Of a DNA stretch of 64,000 nucleotides, positions 1 to 8,369 are shown in pieces. Under the pieces are notes generated by a model. That model saw nothing but the letters and a program-made list of their open reading frames with translations. It was not told the DNA's origin and did no database searches. The translations under genes were made by a program, and so were the position numbers. Each line of letters opens with the position of its first letter. Within the stretch, counting starts at the first letter, position 1. Source of the stretch: Brevundimonas basaltis (GTDB lineage Bacteria; Pseudomonadota; Alphaproteobacteria; Caulobacterales; Caulobacteraceae); assembly GCF_014202075.1 (NCBI RefSeq), contig NZ_JACHFZ010000002.1, forward strand, positions 558,001 to 622,000, in the 5' to 3' direction.

Positions 1-1
1 G

Positions 2-253
2 TCCGCCCGCCGCGCCACCGCCCAGCTGGTCGAGACGTCCTTCGACGGCCGCGTGCGCTTCGGCGGCTCGGTCACGATTGAGCGCGCGGACGGCCGCAGT
101 CAGACCTGGCGCATCACCGGCGAGGACGAGGCCGACCCGAATGCGGGCTCGGTCAGCCATGTTTCACCCCTCGCCGTGGCCCTGATCGGCAAGCGCGTCG
201 GCGACGAGGCGACGGTGGCCGGACAGACGGTCGAGGTCGTGGCCGTCGACTGA
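2..253 (+). CDS. GreA/GreB-family transcript cleavage factor, C-terminal part (5' truncated by window)
   Basis: Frame 2 is open from the first base to the TGA at 251-253, about 83 residues. The tail reads ITGEDEADPNAG, then VSHVSPLAVALIGKRVGDEA, the pattern of the GreA/GreB C-terminal FKBP-like domain (glycine, GEDEAD, SPLxxALxGKxxGD). These factors bind in the RNA polymerase secondary channel and stimulate cleavage of backtracked transcripts. The N-terminal coiled coil that would show whether it is GreA, GreB or an Rnk-like relative lies outside the window, so no symbol is given. The GTG at position 53 is internal, because upstream residues (RATAQLVETSFDGR) continue the same domain. Confidence 0.8.
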   Translation, partial: SARRATAQLVETSFDGRVRFGGSVTIERADGRSQTWRITGEDEADPNAGSVSHVSPLAVALIGKRVGDEATVAGQTVEVVAVD

Positions 254-368
254 ACGGTTGTCGCCGGGGCCGGGGCGCCCCACCTTGTCCGCATCCACGC
301 CGCTTCCCCGGCGTTCTCCCGGCGCCCCGCGCGTCAGGCGCGACCGCGCCGGAAAGGACTAGCCGCTG

Positions 369-515
369 ATGGCCCGCAAGCCCAACTACAGTTTCGAACG
401 CATGGAGCGCGAGCGCGCCGACGCCAAAAAGGCCGCCGAGAAGGCCGCCGCCAAGGCCGAAAAACGCGCCGCCGCCAAGGCCGAGAAGTCCGGAGAGGAA
501 CCCCAGCCGGAATAG
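369..515 (+). CDS. Small Lys/Ala/Glu-rich conserved hypothetical protein (48 aa)
   Basis: The 48-residue frame begins MARKPNYSFERMERERAD and continues as an alternating Lys/Ala/Glu stretch before a short acidic tail (SGEEPQPE). The composition predicts one long charged helix with no signal peptide or membrane segment. I recall short proteins opening MARKP-Y-FER-ER in alphaproteobacteria, always annotated hypothetical; that is memory, not a search. The start codon follows GGAAAGGACT, which supplies an AAGGA-type ribosome binding site. Function is unknown; nucleic-acid or ribosome contact is possible from charge but is only a guess. Confidence 0.6.
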   Translation: MARKPNYSFERMERERADAKKAAEKAAAKAEKRAAAKAEKSGEEPQPE

Positions 516-567
516 TCGTCAGCCACGGTCAGTTGACGGGCGGCCCGGGACTGCCGACGAATAGCGC

Positions 568-1107
568 ATGCTCGTCCCGGCTTTCATCCTCGCCCTGACC
601 GTCGCCCCGGCCCAGGAAACAGCGTCCTGGGGCCAGCACGAATGGGACAACGGCACAGGCTTCCTGTCACGCCAATATTTCGAGAACGGCAGGGGCTATC
701 CATCGGGCCATCTGTTTGAGAATGGGATCAAAGCCGGCTCGATCCGGTATCTGGTCTCCGGCGACGGCCGCGGATCCGCTCATTTCTGGCTGAACAGCCG
801 CGATCCCGGCTCGGCCTTCTTCTGGCGGAACGGCCGCGATCCCGGCAGCCGTCATTACTGGGACAACGGCCGCGGCTGCCTCAGCGAACTGGGTTGGCGC
901 CTCGGCGCGGCTTGCTCTTCCGCGGACACGCTGATTCTCCAGACCCTGTGCATCGCGAAGGCGATCGACATTCCGCCCTGTCGTCCGATCAACGCCCGTC
1001 TCGACGACTGGCTGTCTCGCGAGACCGGTGACGTGATCTACCCCGGCGATCTGTCGATCCACAGCTATGCGGACCTCGTGGTCCGCATGCGCGGCAACGT
1101 GGCGTAG
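568..1107 (+). CDS. Secreted 12-residue-repeat protein (179 aa), unknown function
   Basis: A short hydrophobic N-terminus (residues 1-15, ending APAQ) suggests export. Residues 23-118 then divide exactly into eight consecutive 12-residue units of pattern x-x-[FYL]-[WF]-x-N-G-R-[DG]-x-[GPL]-S; the clearest are AFFWRNGRDPGS and RHYWDNGRGCLS. The C-terminal part (about 119-179) is non-repetitive and contains two cysteines (LCIAKAIDIPPCR). A shortened relative follows immediately downstream at 1114, with the same C-terminal motif. The repeat resembles MORN repeats in its aromatic-NG character but differs in length and spacing. No family is recognised. No clear Shine-Dalgarno precedes the ATG, so the exact start is uncertain. 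Confidence 0.6.
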   Translation: MLVPAFILALTVAPAQETASWGQHEWDNGTGFLSRQYFENGRGYPSGHLFENGIKAGSIRYLVSGDGRGSAHFWLNSRDPGSAFFWRNGRDPGSRHYWDNGRGCLSELGWRLGAACSSADTLILQTLCIAKAIDIPPCRPINARLDDWLSRETGDVIYPGDLSIHSYADLVVRMRGNVA

Positions 1108-1113
1108 CCATGG

Positions 1114-1557
1114 ATGCTGGCCTCCGCCTTCGCTATCGCCTTGCCGCCGGCCGCCCCCCAGACCGCCGGTAGCGAATATCATTGGCGCCAAGGGCGCGGT
1201 AGCGTCAGCGAAGCGCGGTGGCGTCAGGGCACCGCCTGCACGGCCGCCGAGGTGCTGGTCATCGAAACCGCATGCATCGCCCAGGTGATCGACATCCCGC
1301 CCTGCCGGGCCGTCGAAACGCGGCTGGACAAGTGGTTGGACACCGTCGGCGGCATCAGTTCGACACGGCCTTCAAAGACGATCGAACTGATGCGCCGACC
1401 CTTTGGATTGAGCCAACCTCCACCGCGCGCGTTTCCCATCCGTCCGAACGGGAGGCCCGGGTGCGCGGCGAGCTTGAGACCTACAACAAGAAGCGGAATT
1501 TCGGCGATACGCCGGAGCCGAAGGGCCGCAAGGGCAAGGCGCGCAAGACCGGCCTGA
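1114..1557 (+). CDS. Short paralogue of the upstream repeat protein; C-terminal end probably frameshifted
   Basis: The N-terminus is hydrophobic (MLASAFAIALPPAAPQ). Two 12-residue units follow (EYHWRQGRGSVS and EARWRQGTACTA), then a segment clearly homologous to the upstream protein: VIDIPPCRAVETRLDKWLD against AIDIPPCRPINARLDDWLS. After about position 1350 the resemblance stops. The frame becomes Arg/Pro-rich and runs 97 nt into ligD, which looks like out-of-frame reading. A shift into frame 2 would end the protein at the TGA at 1388-1390. It is either a paralogue with a divergent tail or a tandem duplicate whose 3' end has decayed. It lies 6 nt after the upstream stop, so the two are probably cotranscribed. 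Confidence 0.45.
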   Translation: MLASAFAIALPPAAPQTAGSEYHWRQGRGSVSEARWRQGTACTAAEVLVIETACIAQVIDIPPCRAVETRLDKWLDTVGGISSTRPSKTIELMRRPFGLSQPPPRAFPIRPNGRPGCAASLRPTTRSGISAIRRSRRAARARRARPA

Positions 1558-4040
1558 CCTTCCTGATCCAGCGCCACGCCGCGACGCGCCTGCACTATGA
1601 CTTCCGCATCGAGGTGGACGGGGTGCTCAAGTCCTGGGCGGTGACCAAAGCCCCGTCGCGCGATCCGGCGGTCAAACGACTGGCGGTCGAGACCGAGGAC
1701 CATCCACTGGACTACGGGACCTTCGAGGGGACCATCCCGGCCGGCAACTACGGCGCCGGCACGGTGCAGATGTGGGACCGCGGGACGTGGGAGCCGCAGG
1801 AGGACGACGTCGCGGACGCCTTCAAGCGCGGCAACGTCAAGATGATCGTCCACGGCGAGCGGCTGCAGGGCAAATGGGCCCTGATCCGCATGAAGACCGA
1901 TCGCGGCAAACCGTCCAAGCGCAACAACTGGCTGCTGATCAAGGAAAAGGACGAGCACGCCGTTCCCGGCGAGGGCGACGCCAATATGGAGATCGACGCC
2001 TCGGTCACGACCGGCCGAAGCCTCGCCGAAATCGCGGAGGGCAAGACGCAGTGGACGTCATCCAGGCCCACGGGCCGAAAGCCGCCGCCGAAGCCGAAGG
2101 CCCGCGCTGCGGTCGCCTCGAAGGCCGAGAAACCGCACACCTTCGTCCCCATCCAGCTGTGCAAGGTCGCCGACTATCCGCCGCGCGGCGCCGGCTGGGC
2201 CCACGAAATCAAGTTCGACGGCTACCGCCTGCAGGTCGCGGCGGGCGGCGGTCGCGCCACCGTCCGCACCCGCAAGGGCCTCGACTGGTCCGACAAATTT
2301 CCTGAACTGGCCGCCGACGCCGCGACATGGCCCGACGCCGTGATCGACGGCGAGCTGTGCGCGCTGGACGGCGACCACATGCCCGACTTCTCGGCCTTGC
2401 AGACGGCCATCTCCGAAGGCGACACCGCCGATCTCGTCTATTTCGCCTTTGACCTGCTGTTCGAGGGGGCGGAGGACCTGCGCGGCCTTCCCCTGTCGCA
2501 CCGCAAGGCGCGGTTGCAGGCGTACATCGACCGTATCCCCAAGGCGGCCCGCGACCGCATCCGCTACGTCGATCATTTCGCCACTACGGGTCAGGCCATC
2601 CTCGAAAGCGCCTGCCGCATGGATCTGGAGGGGGTCATCTCCAAGAAGCTGGACGCCGCCTACAAGGCGGGCCGCTCGGCGACCTGGCTCAAGTCCAAAT
2701 GCCGCGGGCGGGACGAGGTGATCATCGGCGGCTGGACCTCCGAAGGCGGGTCCCGTTTCCGCTCCCTGATCGTGGGGGTGAACGACAAGGGCGGCCTGCG
2801 GCCTCTGGGCCGGGTCGGGACGGGTTATTCGCAGCCCCTGCTCAAGACACTCATGCCCGCCCTCAAGGCCGCGGCTTCCGACGACAGTCCGTTCAAGGGC
2901 AAGGGCGCCCCGCGCGGCGGCCGCGACATCCACTGGGTCAAGCCGGTGCTGGTCGCCGAGATCGAGCACGGCGGCTACACCGACAGCGGCACCCTGCGCC
3001 ACGCCGCTTTCAAGGGCCTGCGCGAGGACAAGCCGCCGGCCGAGGTCACGGACCGGCCCCGGACTCCCGCCCCGGCGTCGAAGGAAAAAGGCGCGCCCGC
3101 CGACCTGCCTGGCCTGGCCGTTCCCGGCGAAAAGCCCCGCAAGGGCAAGCTGGTCGTCGCCGGGGTCACCATCTCCAGCCCGGACAAGGTGCTGTGGCCC
3201 GCCGCCGGGGACCGACCCGCGATCACCAAGGCCGAGCTGGTCCGCTTCTACGAAATGGCCGCCGAGCGCATCCTGCCCCACGTCGCCGACCGCCCGGTCT
3301 CGATCATCCGCGCGCCCGAGGGGATCACCGGCCAGAAATTTTTCCAGCGCCACGCCATGCCCGGCTCCAACCCCCGGCTGAAGCTGATCGATGTGAAGGA
3401 GCGCAAACCCTATATCGGTGTCGTCGATGTCGGCGGCCTCGTCGCCATCGGCCAGTCGGGCGGGCTGGAACTTCACCCGTGGGGCTGCAAGCCGGGCGAC
3501 CCCGAAACGCCCGACCAGATCACCTTCGACCTCGACCCGGACGAGGGCCTCGATTTCGACGACGTCATTTCCGCTGCAAAGGCGGTGAAAAAGAAGCTGG
3601 AGGCCCTCGGCCTCAATCCCTTCGTCAAGACCACGGGCGGCAAGGGGCTGCACGTCGTCGTCCCCATCCTCGCCGACGCGAAGAGCCGGATCGAATGGGA
3701 CCAGTGCAAGGCCTTCGCCAAGGCCGTGTCGGAACGCGTCCGCGCCGCCGACCCCGACCATTTCACCACCACCCTCGCCAAGAAGGCGCGGGGCGGGAAG
3801 ATCTTCCTCGATTACTTGCGCAACGGGCGCATGGCCACCGCCGTCGCTCCCTGGTCGCCCCGCGCCCGCCCCGGCGCCGGCATCGCCTTCCCCCTGTCCT
3901 GGGGCCAGGTCCGCAAGGGCCTCGACCCCCGCGCCTTCACCCTCCACGAGGCGGAGGCCCTGCTGAAGAAGCCCGACCCGTGGAAAGATTTCCGCGACGG
4001 CGCGGTCAGTCTGAAGCCGGCGCTGAAGAAGGTCGTCTGA
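1461..4040 (+). CDS. ligD: Multifunctional NHEJ ATP-dependent DNA ligase LigD
   Basis: This 859-residue protein has the order phosphoesterase, ligase, polymerase. The phosphoesterase segment (about 30-160) carries HAATRLHYDFRIE. The ligase nucleotidyltransferase motif is EIKFDGYRL, with the adenylated lysine at residue 251, followed by the OB-fold region to about 540. The C-terminal archaeo-eukaryotic primase-type polymerase (about 580-850) has FDLDPDEG near 689 and GGKGLHVVVP near 727. LigD seals double-strand breaks brought together by Ku, trimming and filling ends. GTG at 1461 is chosen as start because GGAGG lies 5 nt upstream and the family N-terminus (ELETYNKKRNFGDTPEP) begins there. 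The frame stays open upstream to 1218, but that part is shadow of the preceding gene. ku faces it from the other side. Confidence 0.95.
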   Translation: MRGELETYNKKRNFGDTPEPKGRKGKARKTGLTFLIQRHAATRLHYDFRIEVDGVLKSWAVTKAPSRDPAVKRLAVETEDHPLDYGTFEGTIPAGNYGAGTVQMWDRGTWEPQEDDVADAFKRGNVKMIVHGERLQGKWALIRMKTDRGKPSKRNNWLLIKEKDEHAVPGEGDANMEIDASVTTGRSLAEIAEGKTQWTSSRPTGRKPPPKPKARAAVASKAEKPHTFVPIQLCKVADYPPRGAGWAHEIKFDGYRLQVAAGGGRATVRTRKGLDWSDKFPELAADAATWPDAVIDGELCALDGDHMPDFSALQTAISEGDTADLVYFAFDLLFEGAEDLRGLPLSHRKARLQAYIDRIPKAARDRIRYVDHFATTGQAILESACRMDLEGVISKKLDAAYKAGRSATWLKSKCRGRDEVIIGGWTSEGGSRFRSLIVGVNDKGGLRPLGRVGTGYSQPLLKTLMPALKAAASDDSPFKGKGAPRGGRDIHWVKPVLVAEIEHGGYTDSGTLRHAAFKGLREDKPPAEVTDRPRTPAPASKEKGAPADLPGLAVPGEKPRKGKLVVAGVTISSPDKVLWPAAGDRPAITKAELVRFYEMAAERILPHVADRPVSIIRAPEGITGQKFFQRHAMPGSNPRLKLIDVKERKPYIGVVDVGGLVAIGQSGGLELHPWGCKPGDPETPDQITFDLDPDEGLDFDDVISAAKAVKKKLEALGLNPFVKTTGGKGLHVVVPILADAKSRIEWDQCKAFAKAVSERVRAADPDHFTTTLAKKARGGKIFLDYLRNGRMATAVAPWSPRARPGAGIAFPLSWGQVRKGLDPRAFTLHEAEALLKKPDPWKDFRDGAVSLKPALKKVV

Positions 4041-4048
4041 GCGGCCGT

Positions 4049-4193
4049 CTCCTCCCCGTTCGCCCTTCGCGAATGGGGAGGGGGACCGCGAAGCGGTGGA
4101 GGGGTCAAGCGGCGCAACGGTCGTGCGGCGGAAAGAACCCCTCCGTCACGGCGCGTATTCGCGCCGCGCCACCTCCCCATCGCTGCGCGACAG
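4049..4193. repeat. Dispersed intergenic repeat between ligD and ku
   Basis: The intergenic stretch consists of complementary G- and C-rich blocks: CTCCTCCCC, then GGGGAGGGGGACCGCGA, AGCGGTGGAGGGG and, further on, CCCCTCCGTC and CCACCTCCCC. A diverged copy with the same core (GGGGACCGCGAcGCGGTGGAGGGG) lies at 45876-46012. The layout is that of a REP-type mobile palindromic repeat, which often sits between convergent genes and can act as a transcript terminator. Confidence 0.6.
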
Positions 4194-4210
4194 GTAAGAG
4201 ACAGCGAAAC

Positions 4211-5059
4211 TTACGCCGCCTTCTTCTTCGCCGCCGGCTTCTTTCCCGCCGCCTTCTTCGCCGGCGGCTTCTTCGCGCCGCCCGCCGCGCCCTTCAGGCT
4301 GGCGCGCAGGGCCTCCATCAGATCGACCACATTGGTGTCGTCCGGCTCTGGCGCCTCGACCAGATCCTTGCCGCCCTTCTGCTTGGCCTTGATCATCGCC
4401 TTCAAGGCCTCGTCGTAGCGGTCCTTGAACTGCGACGGGTCGAACGCGGCGTCCTTCTGGCCGATGATCCGGGTGGCGATCTCGACCATGTCCTTGTCGG
4501 CCTTCACCTCGGGGATATCGTCGAAATAGTCGGCCGCGTCACGCACCTCGTCATGGGCGCGAAGGCTGTAGGCCACCAGCCCCTTGCCGCGCACCTCCAG
4601 GGCGATCTGGCGTTCACGACCGCGCAACACCAGACAGCCGATGGCGATCTTGCCCGCCTTCCGCATCGCATCGCGGATGACGGCGAAGGCCTCGGCTCCC
4701 ACGCCATTTTCGGGCACCACGTAAAAGGGGCTGTCCCAGTACAGCCGGTCGATGTCGGCCTCGTCGACGAACTGGTCGATCGAAATGGTCCGCGTGCTCT
4801 CCAGCCTGACCTTGTCGAAGTCCTCGTCGTCGAACAGCACATATTCGTCTTTGGACACTTCATAGCCCTTGACCAGGTCGGACCGCTCCACCGGGCCGGT
4901 CTCGGGATCGGTCGGCACCATGCGGATGCGGTTGTTGGTCTCGGGATTGATCAGGTTGAAGCTGACGTGGCTGGCCGAGGACGTGGCCGTGTAGAGCGCC
5001 ACCGGGCACGTCACCAGCGACAGCTTCAGATGGCCCTGCCAGGTCGGTCTCGCAGCCAT
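4211..5059 (-). CDS. ku: Non-homologous end joining protein Ku
   Basis: The 282-residue protein opens ARPTWQGHLKLSLVTCPVAL, the usual bacterial Ku start, and continues with the Ku beta-barrel core (LVKGYEVSKDEYVLFDDEDF, SPFYVVPENGVG). The homodimer threads onto DNA ends and recruits LigD. After about residue 250 there is a short lysine/alanine/proline tail (AGGAKKPPAKKAAGKK), the variable DNA-binding C-terminus found in bacterial Ku. Its gene converges with ligD, and the pair makes a complete minimal NHEJ module. The start ATG at 5057-5059 is preceded on its strand by GAGGCG. Confidence 0.96.
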   Translation of the reverse strand: MAARPTWQGHLKLSLVTCPVALYTATSSASHVSFNLINPETNNRIRMVPTDPETGPVERSDLVKGYEVSKDEYVLFDDEDFDKVRLESTRTISIDQFVDEADIDRLYWDSPFYVVPENGVGAEAFAVIRDAMRKAGKIAIGCLVLRGRERQIALEVRGKGLVAYSLRAHDEVRDAADYFDDIPEVKADKDMVEIATRIIGQKDAAFDPSQFKDRYDEALKAMIKAKQKGGKDLVEAPEPDDTNVVDLMEALRASLKGAAGGAKKPPAKKAAGKKPAAKKKAA

Positions 5060-5073
5060 GATCGCCTCCTCGT

Positions 5074-5112
5074 ACGGTTTCGGGGACTCGAACCCCCGAC
5101 CGCGCGATTCGT
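5074..5112 (-). other. Possible tRNA 3' fragment (T-arm remnant)
   Basis: Read on the minus strand, this stretch contains GGGGTTCGAGTCCCC, a seven-base TTCGAGT loop that fits the universal tRNA T-loop and is closed by four G:C pairs; the fifth pair mismatches. No acceptor stem pairing, D-arm or anticodon arm can be built in the adjoining sequence, which on one side is the 3' end of a kinase gene. A tRNA remnant left by an integration or rearrangement is the likeliest reading; coincidence is possible. Confidence 0.3.
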
Positions 5113-5128
5113 TCAGGACGCCGCCGGC

Positions 5129-6808
5129 TCAGGCGGCAGCGAAGCTGCGCGACAGCTTGTGCGCCAGTTCCGCCTGGACGAACGGCTTGTGCACGATCTG
5201 GTGGTCTCCGACGCCGGTCAGGGCCTCCGCATCGGCGTAGCCCGTGGCGAACAGGATCGGCACTCGCGGCCGCCGGGCGCGGACTTCCCGCGCCAGGTCC
5301 GCGCCGTTCATTCCGGGCATGGCGAAGTCCAGCACCACCGCGCTGATGTCCTCGTTCCGCTCGATCAGCTCCAGCGCCGCCCCGCCGCTTCCGGCCTCGA
5401 CGACGTCGTAGCCGAGATCGGTCAGCAGGCCGGCCGTGACCTCCCGCACCGCATCGTCGTCGTCGACCACCAGAACGACCAGATGGTCCTCGTGGGCGGA
5501 CGGCGCCGTCTCCGTCTCCGCGCCCTGTTCGGCCGGCGCGCTGCTGGCCTTGGGCAGGAACACCTGGATGGTCGTGCCGCGACCCGATTCAGTCTCGATG
5601 GCGACGCCGCCGCCCGACTGTTTTGCAAGGCCGAAGACCTGACTGAGCCCGAGCCCCGATCCCTTGCCGACCTCCTTGGTGGTGAAGAAGGGTTCGAAGG
5701 CGCGGGCACGCACCTCTTCGGTCATGCCCGAACCCGTATCGCTGACCGAGACCATCACATATTCGCCCGGGGGCGGGGCTTCGGGCGTGTCGGGCTCGCG
5801 CAGCACGACATTGGCGGTGCTGATGGTCAGCGACCCGCCGACCTCCATGGCGTCGCGGGCGTTGATCGCCAGATTGAGGATGACCAGTTCGATCTGGGTC
5901 GGATCGATCATCGCCGGCCACAGATCATCCGCCAGCCGGGGCGGAGCGATCTGCACGCTGCCGCCGATCGTGCTTTGCAGCAGATCCTGCATGCTCTTGA
6001 CCGTGCTGTTCAGATCGACCGGGCGCGGCTCCAGCTTCTGCTGCCGCGAGAACGCCAGCATCTGCGCCGTCAGCCGGGCGCCGCGATGCGAGGCCTCGCT
6101 CATCATCTCCAGCCGCCGCTGCAAGGCCGGATCATCCGCCTTCTTCCGCAGCTGTTCGACATTGCCGAGGATCACGGTCAGCAGATTGTTGAAGTCATGC
6201 GCCACGCCCGAGGTCAGCTGCCCCACGGCTTCCAGCCGCTGGGCCTGACGCAGGGCCGACTCGACCTTCTCGCGTTCCCCGATCTGCGAGGCCAGCTGCC
6301 GGTTGGCCGCCTCCAGCTCGGCGGTGCGCTCGGTCACGCGGCGCTCCAGCGTGATCTCCGCGCGCCGGATCTCCTCGATCCGCTCGCGCGCCTCATACTG
6401 GCGCTTGCGCCCGCGCAGGGCCGTCCGCACGGCGCTGACCAGGGTGGTGGGGTGAAACGGCCGCTCCAGAAAACTGACATTGCCGAGGGTGACCGACAGC
6501 CGCCGCGCCATCGGATTACGCTCGACGCTGCCGCCGCGCTGGGTCAGCACGATGAACGGGAAATCCGACCACGAGGGCTGCGCCTCGATCCACGCCGCCA
6601 GTCCGGTCAGGTCGCAGTCGCGCAGCGCCTCCTCGACGACCACCGCCAGCCCGGCGCCCTCGTCCAGCCGCGCGCGCAGGATATCCAGAGTTTCGCACAC
6701 CAGCGCCGGGACGCCCGCCTCCTTCAGGATGGCGGCGGCGAGGCCGGCGTCGCGCCCTGTGGGCGCCAGCACCAGCGCCCGATTCGACAGATCGCCCCCC
6801 TCGATCAT
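5129..6808 (-). CDS. Hybrid sensor histidine kinase with N- and C-terminal receiver-like domains
   Basis: This 559-residue protein has no transmembrane segment. Residues 1-130 form a receiver-like fold, apparently degenerate. A coiled coil spans about 135-190. The dimerisation/phosphoacceptor domain has LTSGVAHDFNNLL with His204. The ATPase domain has the N box around LNLAINARDA (311-320) and G boxes DTGSGM and GKGSGLGLS. A C-terminal receiver follows (VLVVDDDDAVREV, acceptor Asp494 in VVLDFAMPG). It is therefore a soluble hybrid kinase. Its start overlaps the end of the KaiC-like gene by 4 nt (ATGA), so the two are translationally coupled and probably form one signalling unit. The downstream phosphotransfer partner is not in the window. 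Confidence 0.88.
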   Translation of the reverse strand: MIEGGDLSNRALVLAPTGRDAGLAAAILKEAGVPALVCETLDILRARLDEGAGLAVVVEEALRDCDLTGLAAWIEAQPSWSDFPFIVLTQRGGSVERNPMARRLSVTLGNVSFLERPFHPTTLVSAVRTALRGRKRQYEARERIEEIRRAEITLERRVTERTAELEAANRQLASQIGEREKVESALRQAQRLEAVGQLTSGVAHDFNNLLTVILGNVEQLRKKADDPALQRRLEMMSEASHRGARLTAQMLAFSRQQKLEPRPVDLNSTVKSMQDLLQSTIGGSVQIAPPRLADDLWPAMIDPTQIELVILNLAINARDAMEVGGSLTISTANVVLREPDTPEAPPPGEYVMVSVSDTGSGMTEEVRARAFEPFFTTKEVGKGSGLGLSQVFGLAKQSGGGVAIETESGRGTTIQVFLPKASSAPAEQGAETETAPSAHEDHLVVLVVDDDDAVREVTAGLLTDLGYDVVEAGSGGAALELIERNEDISAVVLDFAMPGMNGADLAREVRARRPRVPILFATGYADAEALTGVGDHQIVHKPFVQAELAHKLSRSFAAA

Positions 6809-8316
6809 GCGGACGCTTCGCCCAACAGCCCCGAGCCCTGCCCCACGAAATTCGGCACCCCGCGCAGCACGCCCTGGAAGCCGTGCAGCGGCTTGCCCAT
6901 GGTCAATCCCGTCCCGCCGATCTCGTATTCCCGGATGGTCTTCTCGTGGCCGCCGGAGCGCTTCTTGATCACCGACACGGCCCGCCGCACATGGCCCAGC
7001 GCCTCGAAATAGCGCAGCAGGATCACGGTGTCGGCCAGATAGGTCACGTCCACCGGCGCCTTCATCTCCCCGACCAGGCCGTGCTGGGCCACGGTCAGAT
7101 AGGTCGAGGCCCCCTGGCGGTTGAGATACTGCAGCAACTCATGGATATGCAGCACCAGGAACTGCTCCTGCGGCATCGCCGCCTGGTAGCCGTTCAGGCT
7201 GTCGATGACGACGGTCCGGATCGCCTTCTCGCCCACGCAGTGCCGTACGCGCGCGGCGAACTCGCCCGGCGACAGCTCGGCCGCGTCGACCTGTTCGATG
7301 ATCAGCGAGCCCGCGTCGCGCATCGCCTCCAGATCGACGCCCATCCCCTTCATCCGGTTGAACAGCAGGCCCAGCTCCTCGTCGAAGATGAACAGCGCCG
7401 CCTTCTCGCCGCGCTGCACCGCCGCCACCGCGAAATTGATCGCGAACAGCGACTTGCCGGTCCCCGCCGGGCCGAGGATCAGGGCGCTCGAGCCGCGCTC
7501 GACCCCGCCGCCGAGCAGTTCGTCCAGCTCGGCCACCCCGCTCGACACCGGGCTGCGGTCGAAGCTGGTGCGGTGCTCCGAGGCGACGATGCGCGGATAG
7601 ACCTCCAGCCCGCCGGTCTTGATGGTGAAGTCGTGATAGCCGCCGCGGAAACGCCGCCCGCGGTATTTGATCACTCGCACCCGGCGCCGCTCGGCCCCGT
7701 ATTCCGGGGCCAGCTCCTGCAGCTGGATCACCCCGTGGGCCACGCTGTGCACCGTCTTGTCGTTGACGTCGGTGGTCAGGTCGTCGAGCAGCAGCACGGT
7801 AATGCCGCGCTTGGCGAAATAGTGTTTCAGCGCCAGCACCTGGCGCCGGTAGCGCAGCGAGCCCTGGGCCAGCAGGCGAATTTCGGACAGGCTGTCGACC
7901 ACCACCCGCTTCGGATTCACCCTCTCGACCGCGTCGAAGATCATCCGCGTGGTCTCGCCCAGCTCGAGGTCCGAGGAATACAGCAGGCTCTGCTGCTGCT
8001 GCTCGTCCAGCAGGCTCTCGGGCGGGACCAGTTCGAAGATGTCGATGCCGTCCAGCGACCATTCGTGCGCCGCCGCCGTGGCGCGCAGCTCCTCCTCGGT
8101 CTCCGACAGGGTGATGTAGAGACAGGCCTCGCCGCGGTCCGCCCCCTCCATCAGGAAGCGCATCGCCGCCGTGGTCTTGCCGGTGCCCGGCGCCCCCTCC
8201 AGCAGATACAGCCGGTCCCGGGCCAATCCGCCGCCGAGGATGTCGTCCAGCCCCGGAATCCCCAGGGCGGCCTGATCCCGCCCCGCCGTCTCACGCTTCG
8301 TCATGCCGTCTCTCAT
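6805..8316 (-). CDS. KaiC-like tandem RecA-fold ATPase
   Basis: The 503-residue protein has two RecA/KaiC domains: P-loop GAPGTGKTT at 41-49 with Walker B VVVDSLSEI near 138-146, and P-loop GPAGTGKSL at 282-290 with VVIDSLNGY further on. Each domain is introduced by the KaiC hallmark G-[IV]-x-x-LD-x-[IL]-L-GGG. The family includes cyanobacterial KaiC, but non-cyanobacterial copies beside histidine kinases are usually linked to stress or light signalling rather than a clock; no KaiA or KaiB is present here. It is the first gene of a two-gene unit with the hybrid kinase. An in-frame ATG at 8304 is an alternative start. Role beyond ATP-driven switching is inferred. Confidence 0.85.
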   Translation of the reverse strand: MRDGMTKRETAGRDQAALGIPGLDDILGGGLARDRLYLLEGAPGTGKTTAAMRFLMEGADRGEACLYITLSETEEELRATAAAHEWSLDGIDIFELVPPESLLDEQQQQSLLYSSDLELGETTRMIFDAVERVNPKRVVVDSLSEIRLLAQGSLRYRRQVLALKHYFAKRGITVLLLDDLTTDVNDKTVHSVAHGVIQLQELAPEYGAERRRVRVIKYRGRRFRGGYHDFTIKTGGLEVYPRIVASEHRTSFDRSPVSSGVAELDELLGGGVERGSSALILGPAGTGKSLFAINFAVAAVQRGEKAALFIFDEELGLLFNRMKGMGVDLEAMRDAGSLIIEQVDAAELSPGEFAARVRHCVGEKAIRTVVIDSLNGYQAAMPQEQFLVLHIHELLQYLNRQGASTYLTVAQHGLVGEMKAPVDVTYLADTVILLRYFEALGHVRRAVSVIKKRSGGHEKTIREYEIGGTGLTMGKPLHGFQGVLRGVPNFVGQGSGLLGEASA

Positions 8317-8369
8317 CGTCTAGCTGAGCCGTAACGCACGGAAATCGAGAAGGTTACAAGGGGGGAGAT

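Noticed and set aside
568..1107. MORN-repeat protein
   Set aside because: Units are exactly 12 residues and lack the YxGxWxxGxxxGxG spacing of MORN repeats.
2058..3947. 629-codon minus-strand frame inside ligD
   Set aside because: Antisense shadow created by GC-rich third positions of ligD.
5071..5146. Complete tRNA gene
   Set aside because: No acceptor pairing, D-arm or anticodon arm can be formed; only the T-arm fits.
2699..7012. Very long plus-strand open frame (over 1400 codons) across ligD, ku and the kinase
   Set aside because: Arg/Pro/Gly-rich shadow of three well-identified genes in other frames; no motif of its own.
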